The notes below the pieces were generated by a model, which saw only the letters and a program-made list of their open reading frames with translations, did no database searches and was not told the origin of the DNA. The position numbers and the translations under genes were made by a program. This document shows positions 1 to 10,054 of a stretch of DNA of 64,000 bases, piece after piece. This DNA is from Paulinella micropora (Eukaryota; Cercozoa; Imbricatea; Euglyphida): the NCBI GenBank assembly GCA_009731375.1, contig BJOX01000017.1:205454-269453 (forward strand). The letters run 5' to 3'. Each line of letters starts with the position of its first letter. Within the stretch, counting starts at the first letter, position 1.

Positions 1-49
1 AAAGATATGATAAGTTATCATAAAAGGAATCCAATTGGTTTAGCCACGT

Positions 50-274
50 TTGGAATATGAAACCGTAAATATAATGACATTCATACAAAATTTAGATATA
101 CTATTCATTCTGATAAAAAACATTAACTTACGGCGACAACAACAGCATAAACAGCAAATCCCCTGCGGTGCCAATATTGATCCGTTTTACAAATATTTGA
201 AGAAAAATCACGCACAACTAACCGAAGAATTAACAAAGGATAAAGATTTTGAATATATAAAAAAATTTCAATAG
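50..274 (+). CDS. Hypothetical small protein, 74 aa
   Basis: An open frame ends at a stop at 272-274. The C-terminal half is charged and Lys-rich and ends in a DFEYIKKFQ tail. A start at the internal Met at about 74 is equally possible. The single Cys and short length give no family assignment. It sits at the left edge of the virus-like island, converging with the fibre-like gene. It may be the end of a longer broken gene. Confidence 0.25.
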   Translation: MEYETVNIMTFIQNLDILFILIKNINLRRQQQHKQQIPCGANIDPFYKYLKKNHAQLTEELTKDKDFEYIKKFQ

Positions 275-335
275 AGATAAAAATAAAGTTGATAAATAAG
301 CATAAATAAAGTTTTTTTTTGTTTAGATGATGTCT

Positions 336-1711
336 TCAATCCAGTTTAATGAAACATAAATGTTTGCCGCTCGTATTTTGTGCGGATATAGTAAATGTCT
401 TGCTTGGTCCTATCTTGTATTGAGACAAATCAATGTATATTGATGAACCACCAGATAATACATATGTAAATATCACACTTCCGCCCGTCCTTGTAGTTCC
501 TGCTGTATCTACTTCGGCCAATGATGTGGCGGTATCGTAATTTGAATAAGAAGGTGTTCCTCCTAATGTGGTATTAAGAATAATTCTCGCGATACATGTT
601 TTAGTGTCCGAATCGCTAATACATAAATTCTCAAAGTAGATTATGTTGTAATTCGTTTTGCTGTTAAATGTGGCGCGGTTTCTAATGGTAAATATGGCAT
701 TTTCAGTTGCTCCTATAGTTTTAACCGAATCCCAATGTGGTATTAAGAATAATTCTCGCGATACATGTTTTAGTGTCTGAATTGCTGATACATAAATTCT
801 CAAAGTAGATTATGTTATAGTTTGTTTTGCTGTTAAATGTGGCGCGGTTTCTGATGGTAAATATGGCATTCTCAGTTGATCCTATACTCTTGACTGAATC
901 ATACGAGTTAGTTATAGCAATAGTCCGATCAATATTCCCTTCAACCGCTAAAAACATGCTCGCCGTTTTCATAACAACGGATGCGAGACTTGACGAATAT
1001 GCTTTCACATAAATAGCACATGCCGCCTGATCCAATGATGGAGTGGTAGCAGTGCTTGCGTATTTAATTGAATGAATTACTTCCATTCGTCCAGTTCGCG
1101 GATTTTCAATTTTGAACGTAATTTGACCGCTACCCAGATATTGAACAACTATTTCAAACACATTTAATTTAGTTAAATCAATCGCGGGAAAGTTTCCAGT
1201 ATTATTACATTTATCAACATTCCAAGCATATTGACTAACCACATTTTCTACATTTCCTGCCGTTCTTACGACAGACATTCCCAAGCTTGATTGTCTAAAA
1301 CATAAATTGTCTGCTGGTGTGCCTATGCCAATATCGCAATTGAAACTATCTGCCGCGATAGACGACGGAAACAATGCGGAAAATCCAGCAAATTAAGCCC
1401 ATACCACTTCTATATTTTGCTCTTTCAATAGTCGTAATCTGTGCGGTTGAATTACCTGAGGCGGATGTGGCCAAAACCGCCATTGAATTAGCAGTTGATA
1501 CCACCCCTCCATTAGTTTCGGTTTTGTCAAAAAATCGCGTATTTATGCCATATGCAAATACATTTTGTAATACTGGAGACAAAGTGGCTGTTCGCAATTC
1601 TCCAAAGGCGGTTGTTAGTAATGCGTCTTTAATGCTATCTATTGATAAAGAAGAAGATGACGATGTAGTTGATGACGATGGTGTATTCGTGCTTTGACCA
1701 AAAAGGTTCAT
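336..1711 (-). pseudogene. Fibre/adhesion-like structural protein, frameshifted
   Basis: The start is Met at 1711 (MNLFGQSTN), followed by a Ser/Thr-rich stretch and then a beta-rich protein. The pattern FGELRTATLSPVLQNVFAYG, then ANSMAV, then KYRSGMG, and later G.FFG-type and IYFENLCIS segments recalls head-proximal domains of fibre or receptor-binding proteins seen in phages and large protist viruses. This resemblance is from memory and is weak. The reading frame breaks near 1395, where KYRSGMGLI should continue into FSALFPSS in another frame. It breaks again at a 169-bp tandem duplication (565-902), which is not a multiple of three. Three reading-frame pieces (1711-1395, 1395-735, 735-336) together make about 440 residues. 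No signal peptide or membrane segment is seen. It lies upstream of and divergent from the small plus gene at 1735. Confidence 0.45.
565..902. repeat. 169-bp direct tandem duplication
   Basis: Copy 1 is 565-733 and copy 2 is 734-902. Both begin AATGTGGTATTAAGAATAAT. They differ at roughly a dozen positions, so the duplication is not recent. Because 169 is not divisible by three it shifts the frame of the fibre-like gene. Confidence 0.85.
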
Positions 1712-1734
1712 TTTATATTTTATATTATATAAAT

Positions 1735-2010
1735 ATGTCAGTAATAATACGAGAATTGCCAAGTGATATAGTTGGACACATAAGAACATTTGTTTATTTA
1801 GAAATGTCCTCGCAGAATTACAAAAAAGAATTTTGTAATATATGCGGTTTGTCTCGCACATTCCAATCGCATCCCCCCACTATAGCAGTTGATATTGATA
1901 ATGTAGATGGTGTCCAGTTTTTCACGATTTGTTCTATTAATTGCTACAGACATGAGTCCAATATTAGAGCAAGATATCGCAAACCACCTTTAATCGTTGT
2001 TAAGTATTAA
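1735..2010 (+). CDS. Small Cys/His-containing protein, 91 aa
   Basis: The start MSVIIRELPSDIVGH at 1735 lies 23 bp from the divergent fibre-like gene start. The middle holds CNICGLS (about residues 37-43) and later CSINCYRHE (about 70-78). This C-x2-C ... C-x3-C-x2-H spacing could bind one zinc ion. The C-terminus is basic. Small zinc-binding proteins with an F-box-like N-terminus (LPSDIVGHI) occur in large DNA viruses, but that match is only suggestive. Function is unknown. The shared intergenic sequence at 1712-1734 is too short for two separate promoters, so expression is probably from a bidirectional AT-rich promoter. Confidence 0.45.
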   Translation: MSVIIRELPSDIVGHIRTFVYLEMSSQNYKKEFCNICGLSRTFQSHPPTIAVDIDNVDGVQFFTICSINCYRHESNIRARYRKPPLIVVKY

Positions 2011-2049
2011 TTATGTATTAAACACAACAATATATAACAATATAAAACA

Positions 2050-2699
2050 ATGACTACACGAAAACCAAAAGCAATTACGATTGACTATAAGAATGCCAAA
2101 TTATACACACTCCGCTCACCACACACAGAAAAAATTTATATGGATCAACCACGCAAACATTAGCCTTACATTTAGGACAACATAGAGACCAATTCAAACG
2201 ATGGACAAACGGGAAAATTCGTTATGTATCTTCTTTTGAAATTCTGCAAGCAGGTAATGCTTACATTGAATTACTTAGAGAGTGCCCGTGTGAGAATAAG
2301 GAGCAATTATCAAAAACAGAAGGTGAAGCAATACGCGATACTGCCAATTGTTGTAATAAGAGAATTGAAGGACTAACTAATAAAGAATATTATGAAACAC
2401 ACAAAGAAGCAATAAGCCACCGAATAAAAGAATACTACAAACAAAACAAAGATAAAATAAGCCAACAACAACACGATTATTACGAGGACAACAAAGAAAC
2501 AATAATACAACGAATAAAAATTACAGCGAAACACGCAAAGAAGCAATTAAACAACGTATGAAAACACATATCAACAAAACAACAAAGATAAATTAAAGGA
2601 ATATTACAAGGCTAACAAAAATAAAATTAACCAACAACGACGAGAACGATATCAGCAGAAAAAACGAATTAAGGACGAATTCACACCCAGCCTTCTAAA
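2050..2699 (+). pseudogene. GIY-YIG-type nuclease with Lys/Gln-rich tail, frameshifted
   Basis: From Met at 2050 the frame reads KLYTLRSPHTEKIY and then stops. After a one-base shift near 2143 it continues GSTTQTLALHLGQHRDQFKRW. Together these match the GIY-YIG fold core: the Y-x-L strand, Y-(I)-G-S-T, and then conserved Arg/His-rich helix residues. A CECEN-like segment (CPCENKEQLSKTEGEAIRD) follows and would supply the catalytic Glu region. The rest is repeats of EYYxxNKxxI type, with a further frame change near 2518. Such tails are common on protist-virus GIY-YIG genes. These enzymes cut DNA, usually as homing or mobility nucleases. This copy is broken unless the shifts are sequencing errors. 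Confidence 0.55.
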
Positions 2700-3759
2700 G
2701 TCTCTCACTTTTTCGTATCGGTTGTTTTTTTTCTGTCCGTCCCGCTTCCTCTTTCTTCTCTTGAATAAACTTATTAACAATAACGGCTCCAATCTTGCTT
2801 AATTGTCGTAATTTAGTATTTGTAATATTCGGGTTATCATTGTAAATCTGCTCAAGCAATTTATACTTATCCTCTCGTTTAGCCCTTTTTCCTAATGTTT
2901 GATATTTGCTTTCTTCTTCTCCGTTTTCGCTTTCAGTTTCATTAACATTATTTAAATTTAGACATAAATCTATTTTGCGTCTCAACTCCTCTAATTCTGT
3001 TTTAATCCCTTCTGCTTTTATTTCAGAAGGGTCGGCCACATTAATCCATGAATAACTAAATGAAGTCAGTAAATCGCCGTGTCCCAATACATTGCTTACC
3101 CACGTATTAAAATTCTCTAATTTCGGGTTAGCGAAATTATTATACGATAAACTCGCATATAATTTTCGCAACATTGACGAACCTTGTTTATATTCCGATA
3201 GCCAAGGGAAGATTTTGATAATCCTTTTGCTTAGTTCATTATTCTTTTGTTTATCAAGCACACCCTCGTTATTAATGATAACTGCTTTTTTCTTTTTGAA
3301 ATGGTTTCTTATTGAATTTACTTGTTCAATTACGAATTCAGGAGTAAAAAGGACAACAGGCCTCTCAGTCCAATTCTTTTTTTGCCCTTCCCTTTTCTTC
3401 GCTAAATTATTCACTCGCAACCAAGAAGGTTTATCTGGTATTAATTCATATGTGTTTTTATCAAATATTTCAACAGACCTTGCTCCAATTGCTATCATCA
3501 AAGCAAGTAGTTTAAGATAAGGGTCATTATTTAATATCATATCATTCATTTTAGCCATTACATCACGAACATCAATTTGTATTTTTTGTTCATTTTTTGC
3601 TTTGACATCTTTCTTATATCCCTCAACAATATCAATTAGTTCATCTTCATTCAGATTAAAGTATTTATCAAGTTTGCTCATTTCATATACTTTTTCACTT
3701 TGATAAGGCTCTATTGCTTTTTTTCTCACCTCAGAAAGTCTTTGTCGTCTACTATTCAA
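2695..3759 (-). CDS. Tyrosine recombinase, telomere-resolvase-like, 354 aa
   Basis: The C-terminal two thirds carries the tyrosine recombinase signature. It has R94 in GARSVEIF, a Lys in NNLAKKR (K121/K122), R198 in MLRKLYASLSY, H227 in LGHGD, and the nucleophile Y236 in SFSYSWI, exactly nine residues after the His as in Cre, XerD and TelK. The GARSVEIF and LRKLYA forms and the long span between them recall protelomerases (ResT/TelK/TelN family) more than Xer or Cre. The position three before R198 is Ser instead of His or Lys. Telomere resolvases make covalently closed hairpin ends from palindromic sites. An integrase role is the main alternative. The tail is basic and Glu-rich. Its start overlaps the stop of the gene at 3756-3977 by 4 bp, so the two are probably co-transcribed. 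Confidence 0.6.
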   Translation of the reverse strand: MNSRRQRLSEVRKKAIEPYQSEKVYEMSKLDKYFNLNEDELIDIVEGYKKDVKAKNEQKIQIDVRDVMAKMNDMILNNDPYLKLLALMIAIGARSVEIFDKNTYELIPDKPSWLRVNNLAKKREGQKKNWTERPVVLFTPEFVIEQVNSIRNHFKKKKAVIINNEGVLDKQKNNELSKRIIKIFPWLSEYKQGSSMLRKLYASLSYNNFANPKLENFNTWVSNVLGHGDLLTSFSYSWINVADPSEIKAEGIKTELEELRRKIDLCLNLNNVNETESENGEEESKYQTLGKRAKREDKYKLLEQIYNDNPNITNTKLRQLSKIGAVIVNKFIQEKKEEAGRTEKKQPIRKSERL

Positions 3760-3977
3760 ATTAGATATACAATAGCATATTTTGGATATATGACTTTTAG
3801 TGCCTCAAGTGACTCTTCATCACTCGTTGGTGTGCTAAATAGCAATATAATAGCATTATGGAATGCGACACTTGGTTTCACCTCACTATCGTAGAAGTTG
3901 GACACGACATAAATTTTATTTTCAGTAGTAGCAACTTTTAACTGCCTAACAAATTTCTTGTCATCTTCGCTCCACAT
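3756..3977 (-). CDS. Hypothetical protein, 73 aa, upstream of the recombinase
   Basis: A short intact frame starts MWSEDDKKFVRQLKV and ends just inside the recombinase start, with an ATGA-type overlap. It reads as an alternating alpha/beta mini-domain (KIYVVSNFYDSE, AFHNAIILLFSTP, KVIYPKYAIVYLI), with no Cys and no membrane helix. I do not recognise the family. The overlap suggests coupling with the recombinase, perhaps as an accessory protein. Confidence 0.4.
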   Translation of the reverse strand: MWSEDDKKFVRQLKVATTENKIYVVSNFYDSEVKPSVAFHNAIILLFSTPTSDEESLEALKVIYPKYAIVYLI

Positions 3978-4138
3978 ACTTAGTATATATTAGACAAGTC
4001 CTACATTATTTTAATTATTTTAAATTATAAATCTAGATAAACCCTTATATTCTTCTTAAAATATTGTTAAAAACGACCCGGCCAGTTGTTGTTAATATAA
4101 TAGCAATCTGAGACAGAATATTTTTGTTAGTATTAATG

Positions 4139-4380
4139 AAGGCCTACCTGTCCGAGTCCTACCCCCCCGGGGCGGAAATTTTATTATTGTATATTTACTT
4201 TCGGGTAGAGACAAAAAAATTTTACTTCCCATTAATAAAAGGTCGGACACCCCGGACACTATAATAAATAGATAATAGTAAGAAGAAAAATATAAGAAAT
4301 ATAGAAATTCAATACCTACAAAGTGTCCGACCCTGTAAGGGGGCTACTCGGACACGGCCGACCATGGTGTCGGACACACT
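4139..4380. repeat. Cluster of GTGTCCGAC / GTCGGACAC inverted motifs
   Basis: A 9-bp word and its complement recur within 240 bp: TGTCCGA at about 4150, GGTCGGACACC at about 4241, GTGTCCGACC at about 4323, and GGTGTCGGACACAC at about 4367. The block is GC-rich inside AT-rich sequence and lies between the recombinase operon and the Lys-rich gene. It could be a protein-binding or recombination region. Confidence 0.5.
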
Positions 4381-4489
4381 ACAAACAAGATTATTTTCGT
4401 CTCACCTGCTCTTATATTCACTCATTGAATTATGTATTAAGGGGGAATTATATATTAAACATAATGGGGAATTATATCTAAAAGCAAAA

Positions 4490-4960
4490 ATGCCAACCGC
4501 ATCCGAACAATACGCAAACCGACAGAAGTATATCTCACAAAAATACGGGGATAGTTTCGCATTTTTAAGAATGCAAAAATACCACAGGGAATATTACGAG
4601 AAGAATAAAGAAAGAATATTGGAATATCAAAAAAAAAGTATAAAGAAAAGAAGAAAGAAGAATTACAACAAAAAAAGAAGCAGTATAGACTAGAAAATAA
4701 GGACAAGATAAAGGAATACAATAAAGCATACCATGAAAGGAAAAAGAATATAAATAAAAAACCACTTTCTGAAGAACGGAAATTGAAGAAAAAAAGCATA
4801 TATGGAGAAATATCTGAAGAAATACAATGAGCAACGAAGGGACCTTAAAAAACAATACGAAAAAAAATACGGAGAAAAAGCCGACAAGAATATAGATAGA
4901 TGGACTAGTTATTTTAACGAAAATAGAAAGCCTATCTATGTGATCATATCAGCAAAATAA
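4490..4960 (+). pseudogene. Lys/Glu/Tyr-rich protein, frameshifted
   Basis: The start MPTASEQYANRQKY is followed by repeated units of the form EYYEKNKERILEYQKK. Frame changes in A-runs near 4634 and near 4790 split it. The three pieces would add up to about 155 residues ending PIYVIISAK. The sequence is an extended charged coiled coil, very like the tails of protist-virus GIY-YIG and KilA-N-type proteins but without a catalytic core. The A-run frameshifts may be real decay or polishing errors. Confidence 0.4.
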
Positions 4961-5135
4961 TATCGTTATGTCTGAGCCGGTGCCACCAATTTTGGTCAAA
5001 AAGGATTTTTTTTTGCGATCGTCCAAGGAGAAAAGCAAAAAGTAAAACTCTTTTTTTCCCCTTACTCGCGTGGCTATCGCCCCCTCCCCCCACGAACTTC
5101 GTTCGTTGCCCCTCCCCCGTTTGTTGTGTTTGATG

Positions 5136-5512
5136 ATCATTCATGTATATAAACCTGTCCATTCGTGTATTAACAAGCACAGAAACACAGAAAAACAAAC
5201 ACAGAAAGACAGGAAACACACACAGGAAGCACAAAACATACCTTTGTTTTACAAAAATACGACAAACTAAGCAGACTAAGGAAGATTTAGACCAAATAAC
5301 GACAAAAACCCATTTTATAAACTTCGTTTATATGGTTTTTGTCGTTATTTTGGTCTAAATCTTCCTTAGTCTGCTTAGTTTGTCGTATTTTTGTAAAACA
5401 AAGGTATGTTTTGTGCTTCTTGTGTGTGTTTCCTGTCTTCCTGTGTGTGTTTTTCTGTGTTTCTGTGCTTGTATTTAATACACGAATGGACAGGTTTATA
5501 TACATAAATGAT
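5136..5512. repeat. 377-bp palindrome with almost no spacer
   Basis: The sequence from 5136 to about 5322 is repeated in inverted form from about 5326 to 5512, with only a few mismatches and small indels. The centre is at about 5324, in the segment TATAAACTTCGTTTATA. Each arm of about 187 bp contains, from the outside inwards, TATATAAACCTGTCC, an A/C-rich stretch, CATACCTTTG and GACAAACTAAGCAGACTAAG. As single-stranded DNA it would form one long hairpin. It marks the edge between virus-like and host-like sequence. Confidence 0.9.
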
Positions 5513-5812
5513 ATATATATATATATATCACTCAGCTCACTGTCACAGGCAGTAGTCAGGACAGTCTGATCAGTGACTGAACAGGTCAGAGTAGCGGTGC
5601 TGGCGTGGACCGCCTGCCTTTCAGTGACTCAAAGAATTTTCATTCAAAGTTAATAACAAAAACCTTCGACTTGCCAGTCGAAGGCCCAGGATGAGTGTAA
5701 AGCGTAAGCTTCCGAGTACAACTTGATGGAAGAGAGTCATGGTGAGACCTAAATATACAAAGCCTCCGGAAAAGTACCTCATGATACTAGTCTATTTATC
5801 TATTTATCTAAG

Positions 5813-5845
<33 letters not shown>

Positions 5846-5900
5846 TAATTGATGCCTAATAGTATGTCTTCGGATATGCAGACTGATAAGCCAAACATAT

Positions 5901-5945
<45 letters not shown>

Positions 5946-5946
5946 G

Positions 5947-5994
<48 letters not shown>

Positions 5995-6273
5995 GCCTAC
6001 CTATCTACCTACCTACCTACCTATCTATATATCTATCTACCCACCTACCTACCTACCTACCAACCAACCGATCTATCTAACCAACAAGATGTCGATCCAT
6101 CCGTCTATCCATCTATTATCAAAGTCAGCTAAGATTAGCCCAGTTCTCTATGAGCAGAACCGATGCAGGAAGCCTTTGTCGTGCTGCCCACAGAACGACT
6201 CGAGGCGGAAGGGTAGCGCTTGCGCCTGCCGCAAGCGATCGCGACCCCTGCGGCTTTTCTCCACTTTTCTTAC
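5513..6273. repeat. Host flank with (TCTA)n and CTAC variants
   Basis: After a short AT array the sequence from 5535 to 5780 shows no gene signal. From about 5785 to 6120 it is a tetranucleotide array, mainly TCTA changing to CTAC and CAAC units. Open frames there (runs of IYLS and PTYL) are microsatellite translations. The stretch 6121-6273 is GC-rich and may be intron or exon of the unidentified minus-strand gene next to it. Confidence 0.75.
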
Positions 6274-6977
6274 CCCCGCCCTCTTGAGACATGGCCTCCC
6301 ACACATCTCCGAATAAGAAGCCAGGCTGTCGAACTTTGAGGCCGTGCCAGCCATCCCCGCCTGTGTCCAGCGAGCTGTCGCTGTCGTCTAGAAGCATTTG
6401 CTCGGGAGGGACTGCCAGGTGGACGCCAATGCGCCGCATGTGGTAGCGCTTGCTACATACATACATACATGCATACATACCTACATACATACGTACAGAC
6501 GTATATACGTACACATACATACATACATACATACATACACGCATGCATACGTACATACATACATACTGTATAACTTTGCGACAATGACATCACAGACATT
6601 ATAGATATTTAGACATTACAGACATTACAGACATTACGGACATTACAGACATTACAGACATTACAAACATTTTACCCGGAGTTCTCTGGATGCTTACCGT
6701 GCAAGTTGTTATCGAACCCCACCAGCAGCTTGAAACTGGTCTGGGCGAAGGAACTAAGATGGGTAGACAACAGCGAGCGAGCCAAGTCCTGTCGCACCAG
6801 CCCAGCAGAAAAAGAACAAACGGAGATGATTGTGGAAGAAAGAGAGAGAGAGAGAGTTGAACGCGTGTATATTGAGTATATTTGCACATGGACAGATGAT
6901 GTCATCACCCCTCCCCCCCCTCTCCCCTTCACCCCACCCCCTCTCACTAATACAATGATGATGATGATGATGATGAT

Positions 6978-7037
<60 letters not shown>

Positions 7038-7112
7038 ATATCTGAGGCGTACTGATGCGGCTTTTGGCATATCCTCAACGGACATAAGCCTCCAATACCC
7101 TTGTTCGAGGTC
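6274..7112 (-). CDS. Unidentified host gene, three exons visible (partial)
   Basis: Exons on the minus strand are 7053-7112 (DLEQGYWRLMSVEDMPKAAS), 6698-6788 (DLARSLLSTHLSSFAQTSFK, then LLVGFDNNLH) and 6274-6452 (RYHMRRIGVHLAVPPEQMLL ... PGFLFGDVWEAMSQEGG). Splice signals are good: CAG acceptors and GTAAGC and GTAAGA donors. The first two exons join in phase; the third needs a different phase, so at least one exon between is missed. Introns are ACATT and TAA/CAT microsatellites. The gene probably starts to the right, in or beyond the gap at 7189-7462, where GTGCAGTCTTGCCCTCAGGA could be another exon. No family is recognised. The protein looks globular and soluble in these parts. Confidence 0.45.
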
Positions 7113-7462
7113 CTCCACCCCCCCGTGTCAGTCTCTCGCCTGATGATCGGGGCCACCGATGGAGCTCCTGAGGGCAAGACTGCACTAANNNNNNNNNNNN
7201 NNNNNNNNNNNNNNNNNNNNNNNNNNNNNNNNNNNNNNNNNNNNNNNNNNNNNNNNNNNNNNNNNNNNNNNNNNNNNNNNNNNNNNNNNNNNNNNNNNNN
7301 NNNNNNNNNNNNNNNNNNNNNNNNNNNNNNNNNNNNNNNNNNNNNNNNNNNNNNNNNNNNNNNNNNNNNNNNNNNNNNNNNNNNNNNNNNNNNNNNNNNN
7401 NNNNNNNNNNNNNNNNNNNNNNNNNNNNNNNNNNNNNNNNNNNNNNNNNNNNNNNNNNNNNN

Positions 7463-7550
7463 CAATGAAAATACTGGTGGCACCGACGGGAATCGAACTG
7501 GCGACAGGGCCCAGATGGTAGAACTTGACCACTGGGCTATCACGGTGTCC
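7463..7550 (-). repeat. tRNA-derived SINE copy A (truncated by a gap)
   Basis: Read on the minus strand this is a tRNA-like head beginning GGACACCGTGATAGCCCAGT. It contains a pol III A box (TAGCCCAGTGG, fits TRGYNNARNNG) and a B box (GTTCGATTC, fits GWTCRANNC), then a GGTGCCACCA end. The body is lost in the assembly gap at 7189-7462. A TAA array joins the head. Confidence 0.8.
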
Positions 7551-7890
<340 letters not shown>

Positions 7891-8146
7891 GCACATGCGC
7901 CTCCATCGTCTCACCCGTGAGGGGAGTACGAAGAATTGACGATAAGCTCTAATGACACCCCCGCAAGTGCAGTTCCAACACTTCCAGACAGCAGTTCCAA
8001 CACTTCCAGACGGGCCGGTATGTTCAATGAAAATACTGGTCCAGACGGATCGGTATGTTCAATGAAAATACTGGTGGCACCGACGGGAATCGAACTGGCG
8101 ACGGGCCCAGATGGTAGAACTTGACCACTGGGCTATCACGGTGTCC
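7891..8146 (-). repeat. tRNA-derived SINE copy B with internal duplications
   Basis: This is the body plus tRNA-like head, in the same orientation as copy A. Two internal tandem duplications are visible: GCAGTTCCAACACTTCCAGA is present twice near 7970-8010, and a block around GGTATGTTCAATGAAAATAC is present twice near 8020-8075. The other copies have these blocks once. Confidence 0.85.
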
Positions 8147-8162
8147 AATAATAATAATAATA

Positions 8163-8207
<45 letters not shown>

Positions 8208-9037
8208 GCAATAATAGCAATAACAATAAGAATAACAATAACAACAACATCAACAATAACAATAACATTAACAATAACAACAACAATAACAATAGCAATA
8301 GTACAGTGTGTGCACCTCGGCGTTAATAACAATAATAACAACAACAATAATAACAATAACAAACAGCAACAATAACAATAACAATAACAATTACAATAAC
8401 AACAACAATAACAATAACCTCGGCACAAATGTGTGTTTGGCGGGAGTTCCCTTCGAGTTTGTACTCCTCGGTGTCGCTGCCGGTGGCTACATACATACAT
8501 ACAGACAGACATACATACATACATACATACATTACATACATTACATACATTACATACATTACATACATACATACATACATACAGACAGACAGGCATAAAG
8601 ACATAAAGACATACAGACATACAGACATAACACATTACATACATTACATACATTACATACATTACATACATTACATACATTACATACATTACATATATAC
8701 ATTACATACATTAGATACAGTACATACATTACATACATTACATACTTTACATACATTACATACATTACATACATTACATACATTACATACATTACGTACA
8801 TTACGTACATTACGTACATTACATACATTACATACACATACACACACACATGCACACATACACACATACACACATACATACATGCATATACATACATATG
8901 TACATACATACATGCACACACACGCACACACATAAATACATACATACATACATGCATACATACATACATACATAACATACATACATAACATACATACATA
9001 TACATACATACATACATACATAGGGGGGGGGGGGGGG
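8147..9037. repeat. AAT/AAC arrays, ACAT and ACATT minisatellites, G-run to gap
   Basis: 8147-8420 is TAA changing to AACAAT-type arrays. 8421-8488 is a short unique stretch. 8489-9020 is ACAT and ACATT tandem arrays with CACA variants, and a G-run ends in the gap at 9038-9047. All long open frames here (HTYIHT, VCNVCN) are repeat translations. No gene seen. Confidence 0.9.
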
Positions 9038-9048
9038 NNNNNNNNNNC

Positions 9049-10054
9049 CATCATCATAATAGCCATGTGATGAATCCCCAACTCACCATCCACTTCTGAT
9101 TCTTCCTCAGACTCAGAAGGGGGCTGGTCAGTTGGGTGTTCGTCTTCTTCTTCGCTTTCAGAGTGAAAGGATGAATCAGAAGAGTCAGAGGATTCAGCGT
9201 TTAGGCTTATCATCTTCTTCTTTTTTATGAAATCTGATGCTTTCAGCTTTCGTCTTTCTCCTCTGCTATCTTCTTCCTTCTTCTTCTTCTTCTTCTTCTT
9301 TGCTCCTTCTTCTTTCTTTTTGTGTCTGTCTGTCTTCTCAATCTGACTGTCGTCTCTCTTCTCCTTTACATGCATGCAACTTCTCGGAGACCCTAGTCCT
9401 CCTTCTTATGGGGCATCTCAAGGGACCGTGTCCGTCCTTGGGACAATCTTTGAGTTGACACCTCACGAGGCAGAAAGCTATTTTGTGGTCAGGAGATAGG
9501 CAGTTCCAGCAAATACTATCTTCTCCCTCGCCATAAGTTTGTGACAGCTTGCCCTTCTTCTTGCCCTGAGCTACTCCTGCTACTGTGTTGATAGTGATAG
9601 GGTCACTCTTAGAACTACCGGATCCATAGAGTTTACGCATTCTAGTCTCTGATACGTTGCTCTGAGCTAACTGCTCTACTACCTTGAGAAATTCTGACAG
9701 CTTAGGTCTTTGAGTAGGTAAAAGAGAACACCAGGTGTTGCGATAGTAGGCTTGATAAGGAGGTAGATGCTTTAACTTCTTCATTATCATGCATGTCTTC
9801 ATCACTTCTGGTAATACTATCACTCACATCGTCTTCTCCTGCGTCTTGATAGTAGTAAGATAGTCAGCTAACCAGCTACTCACCTCACTAACCTTCTTGG
9901 GATACGAATGGCAGTGACGGGGGCAGAAGCAGTTTTTGCACTCGTAGTTTCTTGACTCTCTCTCCTTCAAGTTCTTTCCCTTATCTTTATCTTCTACCTT
10001 TACTACTGTCTCCTCTTCGTCCTCTCCGTCTTCCTCTTCCTTTTTGGGTGACAT
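9049..10054 (-). pseudogene. Retroelement Gag remnant with zinc knuckles (BEL/Pao-like?)
   Basis: Two frames, 10054-9824 and 9823-9338, abut with a frame change. A third basic, acidic and Ser-rich frame continues to 9049. The first has a Cys/His cluster (YECKNCFCPRHCHSYPKK). The second has a helical segment (PKLSEFLKVVEQLAQSNVSE) and a double zinc-binding unit, CWNCLSPDHKIAFC followed by C-x4-C-x4-H-x4-C. A CCHC knuckle followed at once by a second Cys/His group is typical of BEL/Pao Gag-Pol, although Ty1/copia is possible. No protease, RT or integrase follows, so it is a fragment. Confidence 0.45.

Larger units (their letters stand above)
1..5512. mobile_element. Virus-derived (polinton-like?) island, left end outside the window
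   Basis: The region is AT-rich and compact, with short genes on both strands, a 4-bp start/stop overlap between two minus genes (3756-3759), no visible introns and almost no microsatellites. This is unlike the rest of the window. It holds a fibre-like gene, a GIY-YIG-type nuclease, a tyrosine recombinase and Lys/Glu-rich ORFs with repeated EYY..NK(E/D) units, a gene mix known from polinton-like and larger DNA viruses of protists. It ends at a 377-bp palindrome. No major capsid, packaging ATPase or DNA polymerase is visible here, so the virus class is inferred, and the left boundary cannot be seen. Several genes carry frameshifts, which suggests a decaying integrated copy. Confidence 0.45.

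Noticed and set aside
1374-1697. Plus-strand 107-aa ORF at 1.4-1.7 kb
   Set aside because: It is antisense to the better supported fibre-like gene and has no features of its own.
5143-5505. Two similar ORFs on opposite strands with KTGNTHRKHKTYLC-like protein
   Set aside because: They are the two arms of the palindrome read from each side. There is no codon-type conservation beyond the DNA identity itself.
7483-7550. Functional tRNA gene
   Set aside because: The A and B boxes are intact, but the acceptor stem does not pair well, the anticodon arm is irregular, and the unit recurs as part of a longer SINE.
8429-9017. HTYIHT and VCNVCN-type ORFs
   Set aside because: They are translations of ACAT/ACATT arrays, open in several frames at once.
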